Shown one piece after another: positions 12,120 to 24,825 of a stretch of DNA of 64,000 bases. Within the stretch, counting starts at the first letter, position 1; every line of letters starts with the position of its first letter. Source of the DNA: Reticulascus tulasneorum (lineage: Eukaryota; Ascomycota; Sordariomycetes; Glomerellales; Reticulascaceae). The stretch lies in contig LSAX01000007.1 of NCBI GenBank assembly GCA_001557505.1, positions 496,001-560,000 on the forward strand, read 5' to 3'. A program made the translations under genes and the position numbers. The notes under the pieces are model-generated. The model worked only from the letters and a program-made list of their open reading frames with translations. It was not told where the DNA came from and ran no database searches.

Positions 12120-12322
12120 CAGCGCTACCGCAAATACAAATACAAATCAAACAAATCGAGTGTTGGCAGAGTAACTAATGTCTACACCCTAGTAACCCTA
12201 CGTTTTAGGATGTGATAACTTATTCCCATTGGCCAAGATCCCTGCTCTATACATGGGTGTAGTCTGGTTACTCTGCCAATACTCGATTTGTTTGATTTGG
12301 ATTTGTATTTGCGGCAGCGCTG
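12120..12322. mobile_element. Non-autonomous hAT-like MITE, 203 bp
   Basis: The two ends are inverted repeats of about 68-70 bp. The left end begins cagcgctaccgcaaatac and the right end is its reverse complement with only about three mismatches over the outer 54 bp (at element positions 8, 23 and 43). A small indel region follows, then a matching inner ctacaccc. About 65 bp of unrelated AT-rich sequence separates the arms. The element is flanked by perfect 8-bp direct repeats, and the termini begin CAG.G, as hAT elements do. It has no coding capacity, so it must have been moved by a transposase encoded elsewhere. The near-identity of the arms suggests a fairly recent insertion. The family cannot be named without genome comparison. 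Confidence 0.85.
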
Positions 12323-12330
12323 CGTTCACC
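12323..12330. repeat. Right 8-bp target-site duplication (cgttcacc)
   Basis: Second copy of the octamer found at 12112-12119, directly after the right terminus of the element. Confidence 0.8.
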
Positions 12331-15300
12331 GAAGCGTGCTTCCCAAAGAGAAGCAGGTCATGGCTTTCGAACTTTGGAACCGACATGTCTCATTTAGCTG
12401 AGTTAACTTACACTAGCACAATCTCTCCTGCAATCAGTGTCGGGCTTTGTGACAGCCTTCACAGAGGTATACTCCTCACCAGTTGCGGCCCCCGGTTCTC
12501 TCCTCACGGGATGCAAGCCAACCTGTGAGTTTCTTCAGATATCGGAGGAAAAAATCAAGTCTTCTCTACCGAACACCGTTTGATATAAAATAACGAGCAT
12601 CGCATATACTCTAGGTCCTGGTATTTGGATCTCGCGTCATGGTAGCTGCAGGCGTTGCCTTGGAACAAGGCTGCGCGAAACGTAAGAGTTCTCCACCATC
12701 GTGGGTTTGATAAGATATGTGTGGATGCATCGATTACCCCAAGGATGGCAATGCTAGTTTGTCCCGCGTCTAGCCCGTGTTCGGGATCCAGTCCCGGACC
12801 GTGTGGTACATCGGTGATCCTATCCCTTGCCCCGCAGATTTCCGGCCCACGACTATGTAGCGGCGCCTTATTCCCAGTTCCTCCGGATCCGGCTATGTCC
12901 TACGGCCAAGAGAATTGGGGGCGGATCTTGAAGCTTACCTACGCAGAGCATATGCTAGGATAATCATGTGAGAGGCGCCGAAGATTATGTCTACAAGGTC
13001 TGGTATAGCGAGTATCGATGCGCTGGAATGGAAGCACACTGAACTTCGTCTTTCTCCTAGTTCCGATAGTTTGAGAGTTTCTACACGGTAATGCCGTCTG
13101 AGACCTACCTGGTGCTGCCATAAGTACAAAATTTATGTTCCTCGCACACAACCCCTGCTTACATATATATACCCTCCAAGATCAAGTCGAGACTAGGATA
13201 TTTGGCGGGTTTCTTGCGTCCCACGAGCAATTCTATCCCCTTTCTATAGCGACGAGTACATTCAAGGTTGCTAGCGTCTCTGAGCCCCTATTATTCAAAT
13301 AGAATACGCTGCATATGGCTCCAAATCCCGACCAAGTTCACAAATTACGCTTCCACCTCCACTTTCACAGCAGGACAAATGCTCGCCTCCATTATGGGCT
13401 GGTGGCCAGAGGATTCCAATCGCTCAGACAGCTTCATGCAAACCTCCGGTCGGAGGCTCCAAAAGATAAGCGCAATTTACCTTACATTTTAGGCCCTTTC
13501 GGTTGTAGCAACGGTAATTTCTGGGGAGAATTTTTGGAGCTTCAAGCTTTGACATAGCAGTATGAATCTCGCCTACTTGGCGTAGGTTCTCATATAAACT
13601 CTCAATGAAGAGTCGGAAATCCCACCCCGGACTGTTCTCATGTCTGATGTGTTAGCAAAAACAATTACTCTGCAAGCTCTGCAGCCTGGCATCTCGGAAC
13701 TAGATAAAAGGGTTCAGCAAATCCGATTGTGTACCCTGTATTCTGTTTATATGTAGTACTTGCCCGGTCGCTTGCCATAAGACGATAGCTAGTGCCACAT
13801 CAAGTGGAACGCATCTGTGGCACGGAAAGGGGGGAGGATATTCTCTCATCTTCTCGACACAAAGCCCTAAGTGCAAAGTGAGAGTATCTAGACCTACACC
13901 TAAAGCCTCTACTGTCCCAGTTTCATGAAAAAGAATGCCAATCGTAAGAAGAAGAGAGTGAGAACGAGTTCTCTCTGTCACATCTGGATCCACATCTGGA
14001 TCGAGAACAATGTGACCCGGGCAAATATTGGACCGCCATAAGTAATCGGCTCATATCACAACCAACATCTGGATCGCATAGTGTGCGCGCGAACCATGTA
14101 GGACGAACCGAAAGCTACCCTAGCAAAAGAGGGTTCTGTTGTGCTCAACTACAAAGCCTCACCAATGGTTGCACCAGGCGGAAGGGCCGTAACGTCGAGG
14201 CCGAACAGAACAAACCTATAGGCTAGGTGAGGTGCACAGGGAAAGCAATGTCGTTACTCACGCAGGTCTGGAGAGGGCCTTAATTTCAGCAGCTTCAGGA
14301 ACCGAGTGCGCAGCGGGCATCGGCATTGCTGTAGTAGGAACAAACACACGTTCGTCGGAAATACGGGGCCCCACGGCATCTCCATTTCTCCTTGCATAAG
14401 CTAATCCTCGAGTAGCGTCTACTAGTGCCCGCGAGGGTGAGACCCTGGCGACGAGGGGCACTTGCACTGTCTTGAGTTTATTGGGACGTCTATTTTCGGT
14501 GTTTAGGAATGGCTTAGGTCTGATCCCTCGAAGGCACCGAAAACGGATAAATGTAGCAGAGACGTAAGCAAGCTGGCTGTACAAACACGGCCGATTGAGG
14601 CTGGGAGGTCTGACTGTTGGGGATTAACCGGCTGGGCTGGGCTGCGTTTGGACTCATCGTGGCACTTTGCGGTTCAGGTAAGGCAGGATGGTTTCCCGTT
14701 AGTTTGTACTCGGACCGATGCGGGATGACCTCGAGTTTCAACGAGTAGTGCCAGCAGAGCACAAATCGCACATACTACGTAGTAGAGCGTCAGAGAGGAT
14801 GAACCGGTTCGCATGCACTGCTGCTGTGCTGGTGCCACAGAAGCGCAGCCACGACGATGGTGCTGGGGGCAAATGGCAGCGTCCCAATGCGTCGATTGGG
14901 CGTTGCCGAATTTTTCTTTGCTTGGCGGCCACCACCACCCCGTAGTAACAAAGGGAGAGCTCGCGCACTAGCATCTGTCGGCGGGCAAAGGGTTTTCTCC
15001 CCGGCGAGAATTGATTAGGCTTTTGCTAGTGGAGAAGAATTTTTTGCAAAGCTGGACGAGAAATGTCGCAATCGCCTACTGGTCATCATGTCGGGAATCG
15101 CACCACGAGCACGTTCCTGGCATTGGCGCCAAGCGCCGATGCCAATGCTGACTGGCCTCGTCGTATTGCTCCGAGCTTGAAAGTTTTGCAGTCGGCGAGA
15201 CACGCTGACAGCTGCAGAAGCAGAGGCCACTTCGTCGCATTCTAGGAACATCCCAAAAGTTGCTCCTGGGAATGACCCGTGACTAGGAAGCTTCAACATG

Positions 15301-17793
15301 GTGGTGATCTCTGCTGCTCATGGGCGGGATCCATGATGTCGTCTTCTGACAGCTAGCGTGGAGCGATTCGAGTTTCAGAGAATGCGATGGAATCCTGGAC
15401 GGCAATGGCACCCGTGAAGTCGTCATCTGATTTTGACTTTTTCGGGAGAGAATCGTTAATACAGTTACACAACGGCCATTCCCGAAAGGAAGAAAGAAAA
15501 GAAAGGAAGGGAAAAAAAAAACATCCACCGTCTGTCTCCATCAGCAGCACGAATCAGTCGTGCCCCTCTCAAAACCCGGCACTTGTGGTAAATGTCCGCG
15601 AAAAGATCAGAATCTCGAGGGCAAGCGTAACTTAGCGGCATTTGAGAAAAGGTAAATTCAACCAGTGTGGACACAGCACAGCACAGACATGGTTTGCAAA
15701 TCTCGCACACAGCGGGCCGTTTTGGGTTTAGCTTCAGGAACCGCTGGGGTCATGGATCAAAAAGATTGAGATGCGAGAACAGGGGTAGTGCAGGAGTCTT
15801 CATTTGAAAGCCAATCAGTGGCGTGGCCCCCTTGGGAGAATCTTGAACCTGGGAAATTATGCAAATGACTTTTATGAACGGAGCCACTGGGGCTCTCGTC
15901 TGGCTGGTGTGCTCCCCTGCTTAACGCCTAATTACCTGCCTTTGCAGAACTGGGAAGCACTCTTCTGAATGGAGTTCATTTCATCGAGAGCAGATCACCT
16001 CCCCCATAGTCTCTCATGTCGAGGAGAGGAGGGGGCCTCTCCAGATTAAGCGCCAGACAAAAGCGAACTGTGTGGCTTGTCTCAACAAGAAAGGGGACGA
16101 CGGTTTTAGTGAGACATACCCTTTTTGACGGATGTCTCTCGGGGTATAACGTCATGAGCCAATGTTTCTATTCTTGCTCATGGTGGCTGAGATGGTAGTG
16201 GAGAGGAAAATAGAGCGAGCGAACGCGATCCTTCCAGGAACAGTCAGGCCCAGGAAAAGAACGCTGAGAGAATCGGGTAAATGCAAAAATGGGTGGGGAT
16301 GATGAGCATTGCCCGATTCTAGTTTTGGTACTAATTACTACGTAAGGTGGTAAGAAGTAAGGTAGTACGAGTCTAGAAAGTGCAAAAAGGGACAACGCTT
16401 GTAGCAGAATAAGCAAATGCATCATTGGGCATTAATTATTCTTCTTCTTGCACAAAAAGGTAAACACGGTCATTGTGCAGTTCGTCGTGGGGTATCTCAT
16501 TCGTAGGGGTACTTGATTGTTAGCAGTCGCCAACGCCTGAAAATTTGCGCCTTAATTTCCCACCTGGTACCGGGGGGCCGAAGCGAGGGCCTGGGTGGAG
16601 TGCCTAGTACCTGGCCGCTAGCGCTGGCATGTAGTGGCGCCGATGTAACCAGTACTCCGGGCCATGCGCTTTGAGGTAGCCATTTTCGGGGTAGGTGGGC
16701 GGGCAGCAGTGGGTACATGCGCGCGTGGGTGTGTGGTGTTGTGGTGTGGGTGGGTGCGTGTGCGTACGGGTACCTTGCATTACTGCCACCTTGCTCGTCT
16801 TTCTCGCGGGCCTCTGCCCATCACGACGACTGCAGTCAGTCAGGTCAGACGTCGAGGTACTACATACGTACAGTACATGCCACCTGCACCTGAATTGCCT
16901 CGCGTGCTCCAGAAAGGTTTAGAGCAGTTGTAGGTACGGAAGTACGGGGGTACTTTGTAGAAGGTAATTATGTATCTGTTCGTAGTCAAATGATTGTCAC
17001 ACATTGGCGCATCCACACCCCCGGTCGTCTACGGGACAAGCGACCGCTGTCCATCCATCCCATCCACCCATGGGGCATCCACTAACATACTAAGGGTAAC
17101 TGGACTGACTGGGTGAGGGCGGACATGACTGGGACCACCACCGGGGCCAGGCCACTGACCACTACGACCACCACCGCCGCCCAGCCTCCGCCTTCGTTTT
17201 CCCGCTTCCTTCCTCTGCCTTTACTATTCCTTCCTTCCTTCCCTCCACAACTTAACCTCGCCCAAATCTGCCTCTCTCATCCCAACACTCTTTTCTTCAA
17301 AACCACCACGCAAACCCACAGACTTCGTTGGCAAAGTCTACACGCTCCCGATTCCCAAATCAGATCCCTTCGAATACTAGTCGATCCGGTATTCACCACG
17401 TTCATTCGCATCTTCTTCTCGTCGCATCACCGCGCAACCGCAACGATACACAAAACACCACGCCCGCTCGCCCAGACGCAGCAAACAGAACACACACACA
17501 CATTGCCCGACATTCGTATTCCAAGACGACGAGATACTTACGACACGTCACCAGACTGACGAGACCATCGTCTTTGAGAGATTTGAGAGAAGGAAAGAGA
17601 GACGCAGAAGATCAGCTATACCATCTTGCGCATCTGTTGGAAAGAAAGAGCATTTGGGAACTTCGCGCACCATATTCTTGGGACTTCCAATCATTCGTCT
17701 GCGAACAAGGCTTTGACAGCGGCGCATATTCGCACATCCCCCCGACCTACCAAACACCATCTTCACCGTTAGCCGTCGCAACATACCGACACG
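12331..17793. other. Gene-poor stretch, right part
   Basis: About 5.5 kb without a supportable gene. It contains three copies of catctggatc near 13980-14075, a purine tract at about 15484-15521, a GT-rich tract at about 16720-16765, and a pyrimidine-rich region (about 17200-17260, ttcc repeats). The last precedes the GPI-protein gene and is probably its promoter and leader. No RNA genes seen. Confidence 0.5.
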
Positions 17794-18111
17794 ATGAAGG
17801 TTTCCGCTATTTTTACCGCCATCCTCCTCCCGGCTCTAGCGCTTGCTAACGAGACCACCACCTGCACTTCCACCCTGACCCTCACCCGGACCGTCACTCT
17901 CCAGAGACAAGTCACCACCACCCAGACTTACCACAACTCCACCACCAGCTACATGCCCACCGGCACAGGCTCCAGCTCCATCTTGGTCACTCCCACCACG
18001 TCCGCACCGGCGACGGTCAGCTCCGGCCCCACTGGTGCTGGCTCCACGCTCGATGCCGCCAAGGTCGCCATGGCTGGTATTGCCGGAATGGTTGTTGTCG
18101 CGCTGATGTGA
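17794..18111 (+). CDS. Small Ser/Thr-rich GPI-anchored-type cell wall protein
   Basis: Single-exon gene of 105 aa. An N-terminal signal peptide (about residues 1-18, ending LALA) precedes a Thr/Ser-rich mature part with two Asn-linked glycosylation sequons (NETT and NSTT). The C-terminus has the layout of a GPI-attachment signal: small residues (GAGST), a short spacer, and a hydrophobic tail (AMAGIAGMVVVALM) running to the end. The protein is expected on the plasma membrane or in the cell wall; there is no catalytic domain. The leader upstream is rich in CT and CA tracts, as is common before highly expressed wall-protein genes. The function is unknown beyond surface location. The frame is clearly real because both terminal signals are present in order. 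Confidence 0.75.
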   Translation: MKVSAIFTAILLPALALANETTTCTSTLTLTRTVTLQRQVTTTQTYHNSTTSYMPTGTGSSSILVTPTTSAPATVSSGPTGAGSTLDAAKVAMAGIAGMVVVALM

Positions 18112-19044
18112 GGTCGCATCCTGGGGTTTTCATGGTCGGATAGCCTTCTTGGTACAAAGTTACAGTTCTCTTCTTCCGAGTTGTTGATACCCTATTGTTG
18201 TATGCTCGCAGGGCGAACGAGGAACGGCGCTGTCCCAAGCTTGGTGGTGGCCGCCCTGGATCTCTCAGCGAGAGCCCGGCACGGGATCGCCTTGGCCTTG
18301 GACCTGGGCCGCTTTCTCTGGGGACCAACGACAAAAATGTTTCGATATTCAAATTCCATCATTTGCTTGGTTTTTCCTGCTTTGGCTTTTGTACGAGCGG
18401 AGGAAAGGAAGCGAGACGGAGCGAGGTTGGAGGCCGTTATTGATGAGTTCATGAAGTGAGATGAGAGAGATGGGGACGATGTCAGAGTTTGGAGATCAAT
18501 TGACTGCTTTGAAAATTCATAATATCATGACCGAACTGACTTTGAGTGATAATCGTGAACTGTATTCCCGGTTTAGCACCGCATAGATGATCTCCTGGAT
18601 CGGCTGGGGAGGAAACACTGGTGTGTTTCCTGGCAATCATGCCCGTGCCGTGTCTTGTGCGGCTGCTCATCATTTCCACAGAGAGACTTACACACGAAGC
18701 ACAGCTAAGACCAAGTAACAATTGTTCACGGAATTCAATCTAGTTGGATACATTTTCATACCTTGCGATGCGTCGTCGGGGTTGAACGAAATGCTGACGT
18801 TGAGTCTGACTCAAAAGGCTGCCAAAGCATGCCTGGTCAACAGAATTGCGGTACGTACCTGTATTAGGTAACCAAAGATCCACCACCTCGGATCCAAGAT
18901 TCTGTGCCGATTCAATCCGGAGCTCTCTAATTGTCATCAAAATTTCTTGAACCTGACAAACCACCGCCTTCTGCCAAAGAAAACACCGAACCGGAGCTGC
19001 TTCCAACTTTGATCGGACGCAAGGATAAGGGCAGAAAAGAGGAG
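18112..19044. other. Intergenic region between GPI protein gene and lipoyl synthase gene
   Basis: About 930 bp on the same strand: 3' UTR of the wall-protein gene and promoter of the lipoyl synthase gene. Short open frames at 18181-18459 overlap each other in several frames and show no features. Nothing else seen. Confidence 0.45.
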
Positions 19045-20335
19045 ATGGCATCGTCAGTCGTACCGCTGCACCTCGTGCATGCACCTTTCCGGAGAGCGCT
19101 CGCCTCAACATCGCGAGCTTTCGCCACAATCCCTTCAGCTCCAACAGTGACCGATTCCTCTCAATCCACGACGAGACGCCGACCGACGTATTTCAAAGAC
19201 ACAAGCGTAGCGCCGCTGTCCGACTTCTTGCCCACCTCCAGTCCAGCATCTCAGCTATCACCCAGCGATGCCTATGCCATGCGCACTGCGCAGGTCGGCC
19301 CAGCCGGCAAGAAGAGGACCATCACTCGACTTCCCGAATGGCTGAAGACACCGATACCCGCGGGAAATGAAAATTACCGCAAGATCAAGGCCGACTTGCG
19401 CGGTCTGGGACTACACACCGTTTGCGAAGAGGCTCGCTGTCCCAACATCTCCGAATGCTGGGGTGGGTCAACCAAAAGCTCCGCTACAGCGACAATCATG
19501 CTCATGGGCGACACTTGTACTCGCGGGTGCCGTTTCTGCAGCGTCAAGACGTCGCGCAAACCACCGCCGCTGGACCCGCACGAGCCGGAACATACCGCTG
19601 AAGCGTTGGCGCGGTGGGGGTTAGGCTACGTTGTCCTGACATCGGTCGACCGCGATGACCTGTTGGATGGCGGAGCACGGCATTTCGCAGAAACGATCCG
19701 GAAGATCAAAGCCAAGAAACCGAGCTTGTTGGTTGAGGCACTAACAGGTGACTTTATGGGCGATCTGGCGATGGTGAAGATCGTGGCAGAGAGTGGGCTT
19801 GATGTGTATGCGCATAATGTCGAGACTGTGGAAGGTTTGACACCGTTTGTGCGAGACCGGAGAGCGACGTTCAGGCAGAGCTTGAAGGTCTTGGAGGAAG
19901 TTAAGAAGGTGGCCCCTGACATGATTACGAAGACAAGTATTATGTTGGGACTTGGTGAACAGGAGAACGAGGTCATGGACGCGTTGCGAGGTAAGTTCCC
20001 AAGCTCTCACTACCCTAGTTCCGACCTAACAGCCAACAGAGTTAAGAAAAGTCGACGTCGACGTGGTCACTTTTGGACAGTACATGCGTCCCACGAAGCG
20101 ACATCTGCAGGTGGAGAAGTATGTTACGCCAGATGAGTTCGAGATGTGGCGCCAGCGCGCTTTGGACATGGGGTTCCTATACTGTGCCAGTGGGCCTCTT
20201 GTCAGAAGTAGCTACAAGGCGGGTGAGGCGTTTATCGAGAACGTTCTCCGGAAGAGGGCTGGTCAAAAGGGGATGGCTAGCGGAGAACTGGGCAACGCGG
20301 TCGCGTTGGAGGATGGGCCAAAGACATCACTATGA
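19045..20335 (+). CDS. lip5: Lipoyl synthase, mitochondrial
   Basis: Radical-SAM enzyme that inserts two sulfur atoms into protein-bound octanoyl chains to make lipoyl cofactor for pyruvate and 2-oxoglutarate dehydrogenases and the glycine cleavage system. Exons 19045-19990 and 20040-20335 with a 49-nt intron give 413 aa. The start was placed at the first ATG, which opens an Arg/Ser-rich mitochondrial presequence ([12 protein letters not shown]); the frame upstream of it has no ATG. Both iron-sulfur motifs are intact: Cys127, Cys132 and Cys138 ([12 protein letters not shown]) for the auxiliary cluster, and Cys158, Cys162 and Cys165 (CTRGCRFC) for the radical-SAM cluster. After the intron come the conserved [11 protein letters not shown] and the [13 protein letters not shown]er motif. 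The gene looks complete and functional. Confidence 0.97.
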
Positions 20336-21969
20336 TGCCCAACTCGGGCCGATGTGGGACTGCTCCGACTTTTGAAGATTGCTACAGTTGGATGCAGCGA
20401 CATATAGAATTGGAATCTTGCTCTGACTGTGTATCGGAGGTTGGCTTGCTCTGTACTAGATGGTTGCATGGTTGGCGCATGGACAATTGTTGGGTTGGTT
20501 CATAATCATACGGAATTCTTGTTCTATAACATGGGAAAATGCCTCTTCAACAATGGCAACTAACATATACCGTCTCCTACACCTCCAACTGCGTGGGAGT
20601 GTCTCCAAAGACGCATCATTGAGTGCCAGCTTTGCCGGTTGGCAGTGGTTAGCTGAAAGGCATCGGCGATATCGATAGACACAAACCTGCGTGTACCACC
20701 ACACGTCCCAGGTTCCAGACCAGTCAGCCCCGGACTCACCTCACCCACCCCATTCCAACGGTGCGACCACACGTGGGAACGCTGCGAATAATAGGTGCAA
20801 TAATAAGGGTAGGATCAGGGTAAGATTTGCATGTCAGTTCCTCCGTCCCGAGTCGTCGGACCTCGTCGGATCGTATTGTACGCATCGGATCCGGGTAAAA
20901 TTCCCAGACGACCTCCTCCTCACCATGGGTTTGCGTGGATTCGGTTCAATTGGGGAGCCGGAAGTACGAAGGAAGGCTGCAGTGGACGCTAATTATGTCT
21001 TCCAGTTTGGATAGACATTAATTACAGTTGAAAAAATCCAGGGGTTTACGTCAGGGCTCTCAGGGCTGCCTGGAAGGAAGCGCCACGGCGTCCCGGCAAA
21101 CCAGCTAAACGCCGTAAATGGAAAGTCCCCAGTCCGTACAGGACCTTGAATGGAACATCATCGACGGACTAATTGTGTACGCCATCACCGAACTATTAGG
21201 TCGGCTGAGTCTGCTTCGTATCACCAACTTTCACCGGTCGCAGTTGGCCCAATTAACAAATAAGGAGTTCTCAATTCCACCGTGCCAGAGCTTTCCATCC
21301 AACTGCGAATATACTTGGACGTCCTAAAAGCAAAGGGGAAAAGAGGGCTGTCGGAGGTACGGCTGAAAGGAGATATCGAAATAATTATCCCTGTGCCGCT
21401 CCCCTCCAAGCGTCAAAGACCTCATTTCCCCCTCACGAGTCTAACTGATCATTTCCCAACCTGCCGATCTTGCCATGCCATCTTGGGATTAGCACACCAT
21501 CTTTTGCTGCACAACAGAACCGGGGGGGCTGATGGCCGGCTCCCACCCACGTCTCGGCCGCATTCCCAAGCCACCGAGTGCACCCCATCCCAGGAACATC
21601 GCGAGTTTAATGAAGCCTACCGTAGGACCGTTCTGTCAGCTCTCCTGCTTTGCGCCGCGTCCTTCGCTCGCTCCACCCGTGCGCACCCCTACCAGCCCTA
21701 CTACAAGTGTAGAGGGGCTCGCCTTTCGCCCTGCCGTGGTACAGTTGCTTCTTCTTACATCACGGTGCCGCCAGCCATGTCTCTCGTTTTTATCGGAAGC
21801 AGTTCTTAATTGAATCGCTGACCAGTCGCTCTTTTAAACCTTTCTCCTGCCTTCGCAGGGTTGCTCTCGTTTGACTCGGAAGAATCCCCTTACCTCGCGT
21901 CGATCTTTCTCTTCCTCCCCTCTCTTCCTTTTACCTTTTTATAGTGTCGACGTTTGGACGGACAGAAAC
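20336..21969. other. Intergenic region upstream of the GH55 glucanase gene
   Basis: About 1.6 kb. A 175-codon plus-strand frame (21282-21809) begins at a non-ATG codon and has no domain-like features, so I regard it as chance. The last 150 bp are pyrimidine-rich with a TTTATAG box near 21940, fitting the promoter and leader of the glucanase gene. Several GTCGGA/TCGGATC repeats occur around 20855-20895. Confidence 0.45.
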
Positions 21970-24464
21970 ATGCGTGTCTCGGCTCTTGTCTTGCTGGCCG
22001 CGGCCGGTGTCGCGAGGGCGGCCTACTGGATGGAGCAGATTGCTCACCAGGGCAAGTCGCCGTACCATCCTGATCCTAACTATCAGGTGTTCCGCAATGT
22101 GAAAGACTTTGGTGCTGTCGGTGATGGAGGTATGTAAAGGGGTGGGGGTGACTCTCGTGGGAACGTAATGCTAATGTGAACACAGTTCATGATGATACTG
22201 TTGCTATCAACAAGGCCATCAGCTCCGGTGGCCGTTGTGGGCCAGGGACTTGCAAAGGCGAGACAACCTCGCCTGCAACGGTCTACTTCCCCCCCGGGTA
22301 AGATGCACATATCAAGCATGGTTTTGTGCCGACTCTGACAACCCACGCAGCACGTATCTGATCAGTGACTCCATCCTCGACTACTTCTACACGCAGATAA
22401 TCGGCGACCCGACTGATTTGCCAGTCATCAAGGCTGCTGCTTCGTTCCCCACGGATACCACGCTGGGCCTCCTGGATGGAAACAAGTATGGCGCCAATGG
22501 GCTCGCATGGGGCGCAACCAACGTCTTCTTCCGCCAGTTGCGAAATCTCATCTTCGACACAACGGCCATCCCAGCAGGCAAGCCCGCCTACGGTGTCCAC
22601 TGGCCGTCATCTCAGGCGACCGCAATCACGAACTGCATATTCAGGCTTGCCGAGGGTGCCGACAGCAAGCACATCGGTATCTTGATTGAAGAGGGCTCAG
22701 GCGGTCTGCTCAATGACCTTGAGTTCCATGGTGGCATGTTTGCTGCTAGCTTCGGAAACCAGCAGTACACAGCCCGTAACTTGAAGTTCTACAACGCCCA
22801 GGTTGCCATTAACCAACTATGGGATTGGGGCTGGACGTATAAGAACGTCCACGTGGAGAATTGCGGAACTGGCATCCAGATGGCGGACAGCAACACTGCG
22901 TCCATCACATTGCTTGACAGCTCCTTCGTCAATGTTGAGACTGCCATCAAGACTATCCGGAATCCAGGTGTATCAACCCCCCCTTCGGCAGGAAACCTCG
23001 TGATAGAGAACGTGCTGTTCGATGACGTTGACAAGATTCTTGTTGGCCCACAAGGGACAATTATCCCAGGAGGCAGTGGCGAGATTGTGAAAAAGGGATT
23101 CGCTATGGTAAGACACAATAGGACCATTGGTATGCTTCTTGCTGACAACTCTCAAGGGCCATGTATATGATCCAACTGGACCGACTGACTATACGGGAAG
23201 TGACCCATCGTACTTCCCCGTTCTGCCCGTCCTTCAGTCCGGCAATGAGTACTATGCCCGCTCCAAGCCGCATTATGAGAATGTCCCAGTCGCGAAGTTC
23301 ATCTCTGCTCGCACTTTCGGAGCCAAGGGCGATGGCGTGACGGATGACACGGTAGCACTGAACAACCTCTTCAACTTCGTTACCACCAACCCGGCCGATG
23401 GCCTAATCGCTTTCATCGACGCTGGAACCTATTTCGTCAGTGACACAGTCTTCATCCCACCCAACGCCAAGATCACCGGTGAAGCCCTTGCATCCATCAT
23501 CCTGGGCGGCGGGCCCAAGTTTGCCGACATTACGAAACCCCACCCGGTCGTCAAGGTCGCCATCCCCGGCCAGACCGGCTCCCTGGAATGGTCGGACACG
23601 ATTGTATCCACCCGCGGGGCCGCGGCTGGCGCCAAGGTCGTCGAGTACAACCTCAACACCAGCGGCGAGCCGGCTGGCATGTGGGACGTGCATATCCGCG
23701 TCGGCGGCTTCGCAGGCAGCGATCTGCAGCTCGAGCAATGCCCCACCACGCCGACGGAACCCAACGTCATCAACGAGGACTGTATCGCCTCCTGGATGAG
23801 CATGCACATCACCAAAGGCGCGTCCAACCTCTTCATGGAGAACTGCTGGGTGTGGGTCGCGGACCATGACCTCGAGGACCCGACCTACACGCAAATTACC
23901 GTTTATGCCGGCCGCGGCCTGCTCATCGAGTCCACGCTCGGCAAGATCTGGCTGTCCGCGTCTGGCGTCGAGCACCACACCCTGTACCAATACCAGTTAT
24001 ACAAGACTCAAAACATCTACATGGGCCAAATCCAGACGGAAACACCCTACTACCAGCCCAACCCGCCAGCCACCGTTCCCTTCCCCCGCCACAAGGGTTT
24101 CCACGACCCCAACTTCGCGAAGGACTGTGCGGCCGCCGACCCCAACGGCCCGCCCTGCGCCATGGCGTGGGGCCTGCGGGTCATCTCGTCGCGCAACATC
24201 GTCATCTTCGGCGCCGGCCTGTACAGCTTCTTCAACAACTACAGCACGGACTGCTGCCAGATCGGCGCGGGCGCTCGCTGCCAAGCCAGGATCTTCGAGC
24301 TCAAGAACGTGGGCTGCGAGAACGTCACCAACGTCGAGGCCTACAACCTCAACATCGTCGGCACCACCTCCATGGTCACGAGGCTGGGCGTGGACGTGGC
24401 GTTGTATAAGGACAACATCGCGGGTTTCACGGCGGGGATTGCGCTGTATAAGCATGATGCTTGA
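21970..24464 (+). CDS. Secreted exo-beta-1,3-glucanase, GH55 family
   Basis: Extracellular enzyme hydrolysing beta-1,3-glucan, used in cell-wall remodelling, carbon recovery or attack on other fungi. Exons 21970-22129, 22186-22297, 22351-23107 and 23157-24464 (introns of 56, 53 and 49 nt) give 778 aa. A signal peptide covers about residues 1-17 (LLAAAGVARA). GH55 proteins consist of two right-handed beta-helix halves. Both are visible as pectate-lyase-like openings: VKDFGAVGDGGVHDDTVAIN near residue 45 and RTFGAKGDGVTDDTVALNNL near residue 390. A conserved Cys-rich loop (STDCCQIGAGARCQ) lies near the C-terminus. The length matches fungal GH55 enzymes. The third exon of the coding region shifts to strongly GC-rich codon use. 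No defects seen. Confidence 0.93.
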
Positions 24465-24825
24465 GAATTGGGAGGAACTCAGAGAAAAAGGGGGATCGGG
24501 CATATGCATTGAAACGAGGATTGGATAGGTCCCAAAAACGAGCATGAAAATTTAGCCATCGCATATAATTCTTTGTATATCTTAATGCTAATGATTCGGC
24601 TATCCACTTTACTGCTTGCCACCATTTTGCTTGTTCCTTGCCTTGCCGTCGTTGCAGTTCCTCGTTTTCGTCTTTTCTGTGCACCGCTCGTCTTCGGGTG
24701 TGTTCACGCAGACAATGGAGCCGGGAGTGCATGATGGAAAAACCGTCCCGCCTTTTTATTTTAGGGTATTGTGTAGTAGATGTCTAGCCTCTCAGGGAGA
24801 GGCGCTATCTGAACAGAATTCGACC
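24465..24825. other. Convergent intergenic region
   Basis: 361 bp between the stops of the glucanase gene and the SPOUT methyltransferase gene. AT-rich 3' sequence with no other feature seen. Confidence 0.5.

Noticed and set aside
13980..14075. Three copies of catctggatc
   Set aside because: Copies are only 10 bp and unevenly spaced without spacer conservation, so this is not a CRISPR-like array or satellite.
21282..21809. 175-codon plus-strand frame upstream of the glucanase gene
   Set aside because: It starts at a non-ATG codon, has unbalanced composition and overlaps another open frame; it probably lies in the promoter.
23403..23990. Long antisense frames inside the GH55 gene (also 23866-24545)
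   Set aside because: They are GC-rich shadow frames of a real coding exon with strong third-position bias.
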